Assembly: GCA_029204225.1 (NCBI GenBank)
Contig: CM055111.1
Location: forward strand, 44,927,815 to 44,991,814
DNA: 64,000 nt
Reading direction: 5' to 3'
Origin: Diphasiastrum complanatum
Lineage: Eukaryota > Streptophyta > Lycopodiopsida > Lycopodiales > Lycopodiaceae
Shown: in pieces, positions 1-11,529 of the stretch
Layout of the letters: each line of letters opens with the position of its first letter
Numbering within the stretch: the stretch's first letter is position 1
The notes under the pieces: generated by a model
Told to the model about the DNA's origin: nothing
What the model saw: only the letters and a program-made list of their open reading frames with translations
Database searches by the model: none
Program-made: the position numbers and the translations under genes

Positions 1-429
1 AACCCGGGCCATGTATTACAAAAGAACTACAGAAAAGTACCAATGCCCACAACCCGGGCCAGGTGGAGAATAAGTAAATATCAGTGAAAGTAAGTGTGAA
101 GTGTTCGCTGAGTGGAGTGTACAATGGGCCCTGATGGAGGCAAGTGGCGACTACATCTGGGCTTTTTCTGTGGTGGCACAGGGATAGGAATCTCATCATC
201 GGAGTTATCAGCATGTGCTCAAGTCCGAAAGGAGCCAATGAGAAGCAGTTACTGGGAGTCTAACCCCAAGTGATTTGGTACAGGCAGATGCGATTGACGG
301 AGAGTAAGCATCTCACGAACAAGAAGTCCCAAGCAATGAGCATCAGGATAGGAGACAAAACTGCGAAGTTTATGCGGGCCATCGCGAAAGAGACAATAAT
401 ACCTCCCCCATATCTCGTAATACAACGGA

Positions 430-1200
430 GAGAGACAGAAAGAAAGAAAGCTTTATTAATGTCTTTTCCATGCCAAAAGGCATATAAGCCTAATGAAGTA
501 CATGTCAAGTATGTGGCAACAATGGGAGCGCATAAAACGTCTCTAAAGCTGTAATAAAGAAGCATCTAGTACAAACCAAGATAAATGCGAAAATGAGAGT
601 ATCCATGTCATGATGTCATGTCTGTGTTGATGTTGTAAAAAGATGTAATGCAAGCTGCAACATGAGAAAGCGTTGGAGCCCGCTAGCGTCGTCTATGAGC
701 ATGAGCATGTGTAGTGCATCTCTGTGTAGGAGGTCTGGTGATCCGGGCAGTAAATTGATGGTGGGAAGTACATTGTCTCTGATCCTTGTGAGCTTGTAAG
801 CGGCTATCATCCTCGTCGTCATCATAATCACCATCATCCTCAGGCACTGAGTCACGTGATCTCAGCCTAGTATAGAAAGAAGTAATCAATGGCTGAGAGG
901 TAAAATGTTGGGATGTCCCCCCTATAGATCTCGCCACAATATGAACATCTCTTGTACCATGAGGGCGACACACCGTGGGTCCTCATAGGCTATGACAGAG
1001 CGTAGAGTGACTTCTCGAAACAAACAGTGATATCTCCCTCTGATCTCATAGTATACAGGGCATCTAAAAATAAATCGACCCGAGAAAAGGATCCCCAAGT
1101 ATGTATAAGAAGAGACCACCTCTAGAACCTGTCCATCAAAAGTAAGCTCCTGCCGCTGCATGAATGCTCGAGAAGTGTATGTGCACGCCAATCTGCGGCT
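430..1200 (-). mobile_element. LINE fragment A (C-terminal ORF2 and 3' end)
   Basis: Truncated non-LTR retrotransposon. The sense strand reads LTFDGQVLEVVSSYTYLGILF, the end of a LINE reverse transcriptase (compare YDGQPLEIVIAYTYLGVLF at 37.2 kb). It is fused directly by an internal deletion to the terminal zinc-finger region FIFRCPVYYEIRGRYHCLF. An Asp/Glu-rich tail and a 3' UTR follow. The UTR ends with the family hairpin (470-483), AATAAAGCTTTC and a short pyrimidine tail at about 424-450. The element is dead: most of RT is missing. It lies in the kinesin intron that runs off the left edge. Confidence 0.75.
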
Positions 1201-1380
1201 TCTGAAGAAGCTGAAGGGGACAAGGGAGCACAGCTATACATGTAAATTGTAGTTTAAACCTTGAAATTTGAAATGAACTATATTTTTATAACTTAATACT
1301 AAATACTATAGAAAATTGAAAAGTCAAACTCTAATTTGAAGTTTTAGTGACATTCTACATATGTTGTTCTACATACTACA
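1201..1380. other. Unassigned AT-rich spacer
   Basis: No coding or repeat signal recognised. The stretch is AT-rich and sits between LINE fragment A and a possible transposase tail. Confidence 0.3.
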
Positions 1381-1900
1381 GGTCAATCCAGATGAAATTG
1401 ATGTGACGAAGGTTCTAGACCTACCACCAAGGTCACGACTCATAGGAGGAGGAGGACGTGTATGCACTACTCCATGATGACGCCTTGATGTTTGCAGATG
1501 AATTTCAAGTTCCAATTTCAAGCTTTGAATTAGCCCTTGAGCCTTGAGGCTTGGGCCCTTACAAGTTGGAAGTTTGAACTTTGAGCTTCATCCCATGTTC
1601 TAGCTTCTAGCTTTAGAATTGAAACTTGTGATTTTAAACTTGTAAGATGTTAATTGTAACCATTTGCCAATCCCTGCGTGCAGCAGGACCTACCACTCGG
1701 GCTGCTGCACGTCGCAAGACAGGGGGAGAAGACGAAGACGACACAAAGACCTCGGAAGATGGAATATGTATATGTATGGTGTGACATTAATGTTTAAAAA
1801 AAAAACCCTTAAACCGATTCGCCGGTTCGAACCTGGAGAAGCCGATTCTTTCCCGATTCAAATTCGATTCAAACACAGTTCAAAAAGGCGATTCGAAAGG
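1381..1900 (+). pseudogene. Possible transposase C-terminal tail with GATTCG-rich end
   Basis: Two short, coding-looking pieces on the plus strand (NPDEIDVTKVLDLPPRSR, and TRAAARRKTGGEDEDD followed by a stop) flank a run of degenerate 'caagctttgaat' sequence. They are followed by a cluster of GATTCG/TTCGAA words at 1815-1895. The same words cluster at 18.6, 25.9, 33.1 and 34.8 kb. A decayed cut-and-paste transposon end, perhaps hAT, would explain an acidic C-terminal tail next to subterminal repeats. No catalytic domain is visible, so this is a weak assignment. Confidence 0.25.
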
Positions 1901-2449
1901 TACCATAAAACATTGGTGGTTGTGTTAATCAAGGGTGTGAACAACCTAGGACATTTGGAAACTTAATGACCAAGAAGTGCCACACAATGCATGCTAGCAA
2001 TTATGCATGCAAGAAAAAAGTCGTATTGTTCTCTTTATGGAGGTCAATTTAGAATGAAGAAAGATCGTCAAACACTGTTTTACTTCCAAGCACAGACCAC
2101 TATTTCCCCTAAGTAGGACAATGGTTATGAATTTTGGTAGGACTAGAATTTTGATGTCAAATGTGAGAAAGGAGGAGATATTGTAGTTGCTAGTGCCCTC
2201 TCTCAAATTTGATCCTACCAAGCTACAATTATCTCTAAATTTCATGAAGATTGGATCTCCAAAATACAAGCAGAATATCTGAAGTTGCAGTAGTATTCGA
2301 ATTTCTCTTGCCTTTCTAAAAAAGAGCAAACATTCAATTGAAGCTCTAGAATGGCCTAAGTGGTATAAAGTCAGGATATACCTAATGGCACAATCAGCTT
2401 ATAGGAATTTAATTCTAGAAGTGCAGTCTACTTTGATGTGAGATCACAA
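1901..2449. other. Unassigned intronic sequence
   Basis: Nothing recognised. Open frames on either strand are short and lack known motifs. The stretch lies in the kinesin intron downstream of exon 4. Confidence 0.3.
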
Positions 2450-3660
2450 CGGCCTAGGTGAAACTTACGATAAGATCCGCCAAAGCTTCTTCTCAAGAGT
2501 CCTCTGGAAGATGTCCTTAATTTTGTTGGCAACGTCCTTCTGTGAGAAGAACAGGGTCAAAATAATGCCTTATGTGCGACTACAACCTATAGCTGTCCCC
2601 AAGGGTAAATGCAACCTTCTAGCCATGGATTTCGCCATGACATCACCGGGCAGGGGGTAGGGTTAGGTCTTTTAGGACTACAAACAATCAAGGGTTGCAA
2701 GATAGAATGGTTAAGGTTGGCCACATTATTACAACAGGCACTACATTGCTTCCTAAGTTGCAGATCAATTCCTGAAGAAACTTTGCAAACTACTGAACTA
2801 CCTCAAAAGATAGTCAGTGACAGCAACATAAAATTCATGAACAAGTTCTAGCAAGAATTGTTCTCTTCACTAGCAACTAAGCTAACAATTAGCACTAACT
2901 ACCATCCACAAACAGGAGGTTGATTAGAAATCACTATAATAGGTGACACAGAATATTTGAGGCGCTCCTCTTTTGACAACTGCTAGGATGAATGGTTATG
3001 TTTAGCTGAATTGTGTTACGATATGACTAAGCATGTATTCATAAGCACTAACAACTGAGGAGGCTTCATGGCAGCCAGCCTCAGTGTTGATTGATTCCTA
3101 TTTTTGCACTCTCAGCTTAATGAAATAAATAGTTAATCTCATCACAGAAGCAATTTTTTGGGAATTTCTTCTTGAAATAGAAAGCCTGTAAAATGCTAAA
3201 ATTAGACAGCCCTGAAGTAAGGAATGTCCTCTATATTAAGGGAGTGTCATCAAGCTAAGCCGCTCAAACAAAGTTTTAATTAATGTTGAGTTGTGAATTC
3301 AAGACTAGTCAACCCTCAACAGGGAGGCTATAGAGCTTGGAGTCTGAATCAAATATTCCATCAATACCGACCCCAGTCATACAAGGTGGCTGCTCCTCAC
3401 AAGAAGACCTGAAAATACTGGCGAATGTATCACAGTCTTGACCAGACCTTTACTCACAAAAGGTTCAAAGATTGTGGCAGTCATGAAGACAACTGGCCAC
3501 CCTACAATTGTGAGAGGACCATTCTTAAAGCTCAGGCTTACAAGAGACTGAAAATACATCACCTCTTTTGAATCTATAACTCGGGGAACATTGTACTCTA
3601 TTTGCTCCTCTTTGATGACCGTGACTTCTCTATTTCATGTTTTAGTGTGAGCTGAACATA
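2450..3660 (+). pseudogene. Old Ty3-gypsy integrase remnant
   Basis: Heavily mutated retroelement pol on the plus strand. Recognisable steps in order are: a block resembling the P.P.GKW..L.MDF start of the gypsy integrase core (near 2590-2640); IVSDSNIKFMNKF near 2810-2850, matching the IVSDRD.RF catalytic-Asp strand; and LTISTNYHPQTGG near 2880-2920, matching ..STAYHPQTDGQ. Stops interrupt nearly every block, so it cannot be functional. It is much more diverged than G1, G2 or G3 and represents an older insertion. The 3' limit is approximate. Confidence 0.6.
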
Positions 3661-3968
3661 AGCCATTGTTATGAAAAAGGCATCAAATGCAGCATCAGAT
3701 TCAATATGATGCCATTGATCATGACAGATCAAAACACAAAACTCTGCAGGCTTCTTAGACATACAAAAGAGACCATTTCTCTTTCAAATCCTACCTAATC
3801 ACCATCATTTTCTGGAAGTTCACTTTCTCGAGCATCTTACTGCTTTGCACCATTTTAAAGCAAGAGGGAGAGGCAAAAAGAAGAGCTTGTAACCATAACG
3901 TTGTAAATGAGTTGATTTAAAAAAAGCATTGTTAAGAACCTGAAAGAAGACCTAAAAAGAATGCCAAC

Positions 3969-4122
3969 CAGGTGAAACGTTGCACTTAAGTCGTCTTTCT
4001 TATCTCCGTTTCGTAGTGAATGTTTCTCAATTATCATTGTGAAAATAGCATGTGACCTGCTAGAATGTTGATTCATAAGGGTACTCCCAGTTGTCCGATA
4101 AGATGAACCCCGTTCCAAACAC
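3969..4122 (-). CDS. Kinesin motor gene, exon 4 (switch I, NQHSSRSHA)
   Basis: Fourth coding exon, acceptor tttacag|G. It encodes CLERGSSYRTTGSTLMNQHSS and then RSHAIFTMIIE. It contains the kinesin switch I motif N..SSRSH that senses the ATP gamma-phosphate. It closes with SATFHL, which in other kinesins runs directly into the switch II strand (V)DLAGSER. I place the donor after CTG (cacctg|gttggc). That gives 154 nt and phase 0, but the donor is a weak match to GTAAGT and the right boundary could differ. The switch II exon was sought on the minus strand of 1-3968 and not recognised, so it is presumably beyond the left edge. The upstream intron is about 11.8 kb. Confidence 0.88.
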
Positions 4123-6126
4123 CTGTAAATATCAACTACATGCTTAGACAAGAAAATATTTGAACAAACACACTACCAACCTAAATACTAATCCAAGAGA
4201 AAACACACTTGATAATAAGTTTCAAATGTTGGTCCAAAATTCTGGGCTGGGAAGTGAGCATAGATTTTGCCTACAACTGGGTGGTGAGTTGTATGTCTAG
4301 CCTCTATGAAATACCATTCTACTCAGTTGGGTCTATGCCAGGTTGGACCTTACTACTTAATGAGTCTTGTTTGGAAAAGAGTGCTACATGGAGAGTAGAC
4401 ATCAATCCTATAGAGAATCAAGAATAGTAAATGTTAGGTGGAAGATCAAGGAACTTTTAGAATTGGACAAAGTTAAGGTATTCAGGCAGCATTCTAAGAG
4501 GGCAATTCTCCACAAACCGTCAGGCAATGAAATTTTTTAATCATTTTTGCAATTGTATGATGCAATGTTTTCTTGAAATATGGATGAAAGTTGCAGAAAT
4601 CAATATGCATACTACCTTTTTAAGGATTGGTTACTGATTCAGTTAGTATGGCCAGCTTAATTAAGAAATACAACAAAAACCTTTTGCATGTTATGGAGCT
4701 GAGTTCCATGTGGATCAATCTGCCTTAATCAAAAGATTTCATAAATATGGCAGAAATTAAAAATTATGCATAATCATTGGTTTTAGAAAACACAAATCAT
4801 TGAAATTTTTTGCATAGGACTAAATTTTTAGTAAATCATATTGATGAGATAAGCCACAATAGATTTGAAACTTATGTGTTATTAGAGATCAAATTTGTGG
4901 CTAGAAAACCAACTATGTAGGAAATAGATCCTAGTTCTCATTGAACAAATTTTCATGGCCACTTGCTACTGTAGAGACTCCAGAAATCCTAAAGGCAGCA
5001 AGATAGCTTATGTAGAGAAAACTTCCCACATCATTGCTAAAAGCACTTTGGGAAAACTTATCCATTAGTTTCTTGTTGGCTTTATTGGTCAAACATTTTC
5101 CTGCATCCATTTCTTATTCCAATGTGGGTGATTGATAGTTGAGATTGAGTTTGACTAACCCGATATCTACTGGGAATTATAAAAGAAGCCCAATGTAGGG
5201 AGGATTCAGACTGTATGTACTGTCTTTCCTTTGATCTAAGGCATAAGAGGAATCTGGCCAGCTTTTGCAAGATTTGGGGGGAGAAGAAAATATACACTGA
5301 CAGCATTGGATTACTTTCCAAATTAGCTCCGCATAATCCCTATAATGACATAAGGACCCAAGATATGATGCAAGCTAGAGAGGGGAAAAGTTAGTACAAA
5401 GATTCAATGCTGATTAGGAAAGTTCCATGAATCCCCTTTGGTAGATAGTCTCCTCCCTCCTCTATTGTGCAAGTAGAGGAGAAGAGGCCTTGTAGAATAC
5501 AATTTACTTCCTTTCCCATAATGAGCATGTGACTCAAATGTGGTACAGTTCACCTTAGTTACACTTAAGTGCAACAAGGCTAAGAATCTAAGGATTTCCT
5601 GATCCTTGACTAAAGAAGAACAGGTGATAATTATTAATGAGCTAGGTAAGTGTTCCATGACCCCACAAAATTTCTCTGACATTTATAAGGAATGTGTCAG
5701 TGGCAACTGCATATTAAAGGCCAGTGACCCAATACTACACACTTCTTGTTCATGCTACTTCCTCGAGGCTTACATATTGTAGACACTCAAAGGGGAAAAG
5801 GTAATTAATCCTCTTTCATTCACGACAATGAGTTACTTGTCTATAGTTCTCATAGAATACTTTGCCAAAGTCTAGTTCTTTGAACTATACTATTTCCCAC
5901 GAATTTGTCTCACTCTCATCTAAAAATTACTCGCAGTGTTTCTCAAATGCTACATGAAACGCATCAGAATATGGAAGCTCTTTAGACAAGGATTTAGCTG
6001 GATAATCACGTCAATTGCTTGTTGAGATACAATAATTCACAGGGCTCAACCAACCATCATGTCCATCCAAAATGTGTCTGAATGGGAAAGAATGATGAGC
6101 ACCCAGAGGTGGTGGAAGATACTACA

Positions 6127-6198
6127 CTATTAAAATATCTACTTCAGACTTCTCACAATACTTGAAAAATATCTACTTCAGACTTCTCACAATACTTG
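6127..6198. repeat. 36-bp direct tandem duplication
   Basis: Two adjacent, essentially identical copies of a unit beginning aaatatctacttcagactt and ending acaatacttga. A recent local duplication in the intron. Confidence 0.8.
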
Positions 6199-7184
6199 AG
6201 GACAAAAGAGATTCAATTGCTCTAAGCTTCCTTAAGGAAAGCTAAATTTCGATGAAGACCTCTGCCAACAACCATATGGAAAGATTTGTAGAAGGTATTT
6301 TGTAAGACTTCTTTGTTGGAAATTCAAATGATCATCAAAAACATGTCTATCCAAAAGGAGAAAGATTTAGGTGTTATTGATTCTTGTGACTATAGTTCAT
6401 TTTTTCTTTTTCCTGAAAATTTGGGTGATGAGAATTTGCTTCAGTTAAATATCTTCTCCCAATCTTCTACTCCTTTGCAAGCCTTTGCTCTTATACTGCT
6501 AAGAGGAGTCACCAAAGTATCTACTTACAAGGACACCAAATAGACCACAATGGAGCCAAACCACCCAACCAAGTAAAAGCCAAAGATCGGCACATAGAAG
6601 CTTCACCCTCGAGCCAAGGTGTGCGAATGCTTGATGAGAAGGAGATAGCCAAGAGCTTGAATGTTGAAGGCCTGAATGATGGGGGCGAGATTGCAATAGA
6701 GGTATAAGTGCTCAAGAGATCAAAAACAGCCACTCATGCAATCACCATGATGATGTGATTTTCTTTGCTGGCTGTCTTTTGGAAAGCCTAATTTTCAGGT
6801 TTTGGGAAAACTCATGTTTTTCATCCTTTTTTGCTACAAAAAGTGAAAACAATCACATGGGATGAGAGTGCTAGGCTGAGGCAAGACTATTGATCCAAGT
6901 TTCATCTCAAAAGAAGTTCTAAATCAAAAGATCTTGCAATTTCTTTTAGAAGGGGTACACTTTTTTACTTTTAATTTTTTTGCATATGTGATTGGACCTT
7001 GTTATTTCCTATCGTTCCTTAGATCCTTAAGATCCAATTTCTATGCATTTTGACCTTTTAGAAGTGAACCCTTTGAAAAGTGAAACCTCTATCAAACTAG
7101 AATATTATGTTTTTTGTTCGGAACGGTTCTTGTTTTAGAATTTATTTTTGGATCTTTATATTCTTTGTTTCTTAACAAGTTCAT
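6199..7184. other. Unassigned intronic sequence with one 76-codon open frame
   Basis: Contains an open frame at 6313-6543 (+) of 76 codons with no recognised motif. A short stretch near 6545 (tggagccaaaccaccca) recurs near 48860, suggesting a dispersed repeat. Otherwise nothing identified. Confidence 0.25.
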
Positions 7185-7276
7185 TGCACTTTACAAACGC
7201 CAATCAGGTATTTTTTTTCTCAAGACATTACAATTTGAAGTGGCACCCTACTTCACTCACTTTTAGGCAGCCTTGT

Positions 7277-7480
7277 CACCACCTATTCTTTGCTGAATTT
7301 TTTACTGCCAATAGGCAGCATTATTTCTTACTTGGCACAGTATTTGGACATTTTGGCAACTTCTTCACCACCTATTGCTTGCTGATTATTTGTCACACTC
7401 AAGCAACTTACTTCCTTAATTGTGCTCTATCTGCTTGATATTTTGGAATCTTCACCACCTATCCCTGGATCTTGTGTCAC
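7277..7480 (+). repeat. Tandem repeat, about 87-bp unit, three copies
   Basis: The word caccacctat recurs at 7277, 7366 and 7453, spaced 89 and 87 bp, with similar sequence between (ttgctgatt, tgtcacactcaag, acttactt). A related unit occurs at 17880-17960. The array sits immediately 5' of LINE fragment B and may be part of that LINE lineage or of its insertion target. Confidence 0.65.
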
Positions 7481-8500
7481 ATTCAAGTAGCCTATAGAGG
7501 CCTTTTCACATTTTGCATAGAACCTACGTTGAGTGATGATTTTTTACGCCTCAATTTCCTAAAGCTAGAAAGTGTCAGGGTCCCAGTTTTACCTCGTTAC
7601 TTGGATAGTGGACTTTCACATTGCCTCCAATATACATTGGGACAATTCCAAGTTTCCGCACACCAGCTATATGTCAAGACGGAGCATTTCTAGGGCATTG
7701 CTCATATCAGCAGACTTTGTCAGATGTGCACATTAGGGGAGGTGGTGTCAGAGGAGCTCTTTTTCTTCAGATGCCCTATCTATTATGAGATCCGAGGACA
7801 CTATTATTGTCTTTTCTGAGTTTCTCCACTCACACTGCGCTCTCATTTCATACGTTGACCCTCGGTGTGTGGCATTGATGTTGCACGCGATGTTTTTGCT
7901 CCATAGAAATATTTGTCAGAGAGATGAGTGTGGATACCATGACTCCTAGTAGTCCCAGATTACCTCCTTTTTCTCTAGGAGACAATCTAGAGCAGACATT
8001 GATGCCGGTATTTTGTCAAAGGATGAGCCAGATATCCTTTCTCAGGATCTTCACCATGATTGCCAACAGCGTACTACTTCTAGACCACACGTTATGGCTA
8101 CCAAGAGACTTTGCAGATCTGGAGGTCACGTGCACAGCAGGCCTACTATTCCCTCTTCAGTTCCTGCAGCTTCATCTTCATCTTCTTCTATCCTTGCTTT
8201 CTTTAGCGGCGGTCCCGGGGGACATGATCTCTCATACAGTTCGGAAGGTTATTGTACAATTTCAGCTATACGACACCCCATTGTACCATATCTCAGACCT
8301 TCATGTCTTGAGGGCAAAGTAGAGATTTTGACTAGTCTTGATAGGCTAAGCATTTTATCTAGTAGTACTTGTTGTTTGTTTATGGAGAGATTTAAATGCT
8401 TCTTTCAGTATTTATCATACTTGAGATGTACTTACGTGGTCTTATATGCCTTTTGGCATTAAAAGACGGTAATAAAACTTTATTTCTTTCTCCCTTAGGG
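7480..8500 (+). mobile_element. LINE fragment B (3' end)
   Basis: Non-LTR retrotransposon 3' portion. The translation shows VPVLPRYLDSGLSHCLQYTL, then a cysteine/histidine block CQMCTLGE..SEE followed by FFFRCPIYYEIRGHYYCLF. The same order is seen in copies at 19.3, 26.1 and 36.2 kb. Stops interrupt it. The 3' UTR carries CTTGAGATGTACTTACGTGG, the hairpin ATGCCTTTTGGCAT at 8446-8459, then GGTAATAAAACTTTATTTC and a pyrimidine end. 5'-truncated and non-coding now. Confidence 0.75.
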
Positions 8501-9160
8501 CTTGTGCTTCTTCCGCATTCTATTTTCATTTGTTTCATTCTTTATTGTTTTGTTTTGTTTGTTAGTTCATTTTATGTCTGTATACAAGTTATGCTTATCT
8601 TCCATTTTCGTCTTTTGTTCGTTGTCATGATTTTAGTTCGAATCGTGTGTTCTATGTGTTTTGTGTGGTATTAGTATATATGTCTTTTTATGAATTTTCA
8701 TTCTCTTAGGCAAAAACTGGCATTTCTTCCCATTTCAAAGTATTCTGGTGTCAAGTTTGTTAAATGCAGTAGCTTCCTTTTTTGGGATCTATCCACAATC
8801 TAATGGCAATATGATTGCCTTGGCTATGTCCACATTTATATGGCTAGCCAACTCTTGGTGGCAAACATATCATAGAGATGATTACACTTACAATTATGAT
8901 GCCTTTGTACACGATCTTATTATTGCTATGTCTCCAGTCAGGAGATACAAGTTGATGCTAATACAACACTTGATGCTAATGTTGAGTACTTTGATGCTGA
9001 CATTGCATGCTTTGATGTTGATGTTGAGTGCTTTAGTATTAGTCCTGAGTGGCTTGACACTAATTCTCAAGACCGTGCATTGTCTTGGCTTCTTTTATCA
9101 GATCGATATTGTTGCTGAAAAGTAGTGTGTCATCCACATACAAAGTGATGATGATAAAAG
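8501..9160 (+). other. Unassigned; contains an imperfect 'ttgatgctgatgttgag' repeat
   Basis: At 8955-9060 short degenerate repeats (ttgatgctaatgttgagta / tttgatgttgatgttgagtg) can be read as an acidic repetitive peptide (DANVEYFDADIACFDVDVE). No family is recognised. The flanking sequence is T-rich without clear genes. Confidence 0.25.
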
Positions 9161-9161
9161 A

Positions 9162-10600
9162 CTATTGCATTGTCTTGAAGTAAACATTGGAATCTGAAGA
9201 GCTTGGTATGTAGCCGTGATTAATTATGAAAGTATTGATTCTTTGGAACCATGCTCGAACAGATTGCTTCAAGCCATAAAGTGCTTTATGGAGTTTACAC
9301 ACATGATTCTGTTTACCTTCAATATTGTAACCTTCAAGTTGCACCATATAAATGTCTTCTTCAATAATTCCATTGAGATATGTTGTCTGTACATCCATTT
9401 GATGTATTTTCAAATATGCTGCAGTGGAAAATGATAGCAAAAATTGAATAGAAGAATGCTCAACTACTAAATGTCTCAGTATAATCGACGTTATGAATTT
9501 GAAAATCCATTTGCAATCAACTACGTTTCTGCTAGCAGGTAATTCGATAATCGTCTCGACAATCGTCCATGTCTGGTTCTTGATAAGAGATGAATATCCA
9601 TAGCTTCTTTTCAGAGATTGGAATCGGGCTGACTGAGTGCCTCTTCGACAGATGTCGGCTCTGGAACAAGGTAATCTATAGACTCGTCTGCGCATAAGTT
9701 GTACATCCAAAAACTCGTAAGTTCGATAGAGAAGATTTGGTACTTGTCCAAACTTCGTATGGTGTTTTGGCTGAAAGACCTTTAGTAGGACAACTGTTCT
9801 GAATATAGGTTGCTATTGAAACAGCTTTAACCCAGAAGATTCTGTTCCTTCTCTCAACAAGACCATTTGACTGAGGTGAATAGAAGGTAATGTATTGTTG
9901 CTCAATGCCATTGTTAAGGCAGTACTCCTTAAATTCAGTGGAGATGTATTCTCCCCCGTTGTCGGACCTCAGTGCTTTGATTCTTTTGCCAGTTTGATTT
10001 TCTGCATGCTCTTTGAATTGTCAAAACTTGTTGAAAGCCTCCGATTTCTGCTTAATGAAGTAAATAGCTGTTCTTTTGGAAAATTCGTCAATAAAAGTAA
10101 TAAAATACTTTGCATCTAGCAAGGATGGAGTTTGCATAGGTCCACATATATCTGAATGAACAACATCTAACAAACCTTTTGTTGCATGCCTATGGCTTGA
10201 TCTAAATGGAATCCTATTCTGCTTTCCAAGGATGCAGCTATGACAAATTGGGAGATCGACTTTGTCGATCGGATAGTCGAGATCAAGTGCTAGGGATTGT
10301 CTAGACATGTTCTATACAGATGCATAATTCAAGTGTCCTAAGCGATGATGCCATAATAATGCTTTATTGACAAAAACAGAGGTTTTCAAGGCTTGACTAG
10401 TATCAGAATAACCATGTTCCAATCTATATAAGTATCCATGCCTCTTACCGAGTGCAAGGATCTTATTCCTCCTATCAATGATTCTGCGTCAACATCGATA
10501 GGAGGAATAAGATCCTTATGGCCTAAATATGTGATTGTAGTTACTGATAACAGATTTGTAGAGATTTTATTAACATACAAGACTTTTGACGGTAGTTTGA
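9162..10600 (-). mobile_element. Ty1-copia fragment C1 (integrase and N-terminal RT)
   Basis: Minus-strand copia pol in pieces. At 10021-10308 a GAG-pre-integrase zinc remnant (CHSCILGKQNRIPF) leads into the integrase core HSDICGPM...FITFIDEFSKR. At 9162-9710 the reverse transcriptase start reads NQTWTIVE..., WIFKF, MDVQTTYLNG (family MDVKTAFLNG) and LYGLKQSVRAWF. The piece between 9710 and 10020 also matches integrase downstream sequence on the minus strand but is broken. The RT palm with YVDD and RNase H are absent, so the element is truncated at its 3' side near 9160. 10386-10580 is the region upstream of the integrase. Confidence 0.8.
10456..10517. repeat. Perfect 21-bp inverted repeat with 20-nt loop
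   Basis: 10456-10476 (aaggatcttattcctcctat plus c) is the exact reverse complement of 10497-10517. It lies within the copia C1 upstream region. Inverted duplication by template switching is the simplest explanation. A hairpin in RNA would be very stable. Confidence 0.9.
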
Positions 10601-10639
10601 ATTGATCATGCTAGAAGCTTAATCTTACAATACCTTCAC

Positions 10640-10830
10640 CTCAGATAGGTCATATGTGTGAATTTCACACGTGTGGAGTGTCCACCACATGTGATTGTGA
10701 TCTCCTAAGGTGTGTGGATGCACAAAGATCAAGACTAGATTGAGATTCAAGATCTATCTTCAATTCAATGGCAAAAACACACTACTACATGCATTCACTC
10801 ACTTCCAAAGCTCATACACACGTGTGGGAA
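10640..10830 (+). repeat. Dispersed repeat (partner at 34.55 kb)
   Basis: Shares a series of words with 34555-34710: gatctcctaag.tgtg, tgcacaaagatcaag, gattga, aga.ctatct, and cattca..cacgtgtggga. Probably an LTR or MITE-like repeat family; ends not defined. Confidence 0.5.
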
Positions 10831-11223
10831 GTGTTCAAAAATAAACTAAGTAAACATAAGCTGCTCTCCTTGGGTAGAGAGAGAAAACTACCAATAGCTC
10901 TCGAGTAGAGAGAGAATGCTAGAAAACACTTAGTCACAATCTCCAAATCAATTAGTTCCAAATGAGAAGTACAATGATACTAGTAGATCCCAGGCCAAGA
11001 TATCAGCAATTTTGATAGCATATTAAATGCATCAGAAAATGAAAAATCCTATCAGACCATTGATGCATCCATCTATCCATTCTATTGGACCATTCTCAAG
11101 CATATCTCAAATCCTATTGGACCAATGGTACTTCGACCTCTTAATGCTATTGGACCTCTTGAGCTTTGACTTGTCACACATCAAAGTAACTAAAGACACT
11201 TGTCAAGAACCTATTTAGCTTGA

Positions 11224-11520
11224 TCATTGTTCAGATGTTATTCCAAATTCCAATGCCTTGATTATGTCACTTATTCCAGTGGATTCCATGGCTGTTATTA
11301 TTCTTGATACTAGTTCCATGGTTGTTGAGGTATCTTCAACATTGATATGCGCTGACACTTTCCCTGATGCTTCGGTTATTGCTAATGCTAATTTCTCTAG
11401 GATTGCATTAGCAAATACTTCAAGTGGGTTACCAAAGGGCCCAACAGTTCTTCCTAAGATGAGTTTTATATCAATCTGTTGGTAGCACCTGTTTATAATG
11501 CATGTCCATATGAGGTTCAT
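11224..11520 (-). other. Unrecognised 98-codon open frame (both strands open)
   Basis: A 98-codon frame on the minus strand, with 75 codons also open on the plus strand. The minus-strand product would be a soluble-looking chain with alternating hydrophobic residues (EKLALAITEASGKVSAHI). No motif is recognised. It is probably a fragment of a retroelement gag or a chance frame. I would not treat it as a host gene. Confidence 0.15.
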
Positions 11521-11529
11521 CTAGATGAG

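Noticed and set aside
1815-1835. ggttcgaacc, resembling a tRNA T-arm
   Set aside because: No acceptor or anticodon stem can be built around it, and the word belongs to the GATTCG/TTCGAA repeat clusters also seen at 18.6 and 25.9 kb.
3377-3562. 61-codon minus-strand frame downstream of kinesin exon 4 as the next exon
   Set aside because: It lacks DLAGSER or any motor motif and is antisense to the old gypsy integrase remnant.
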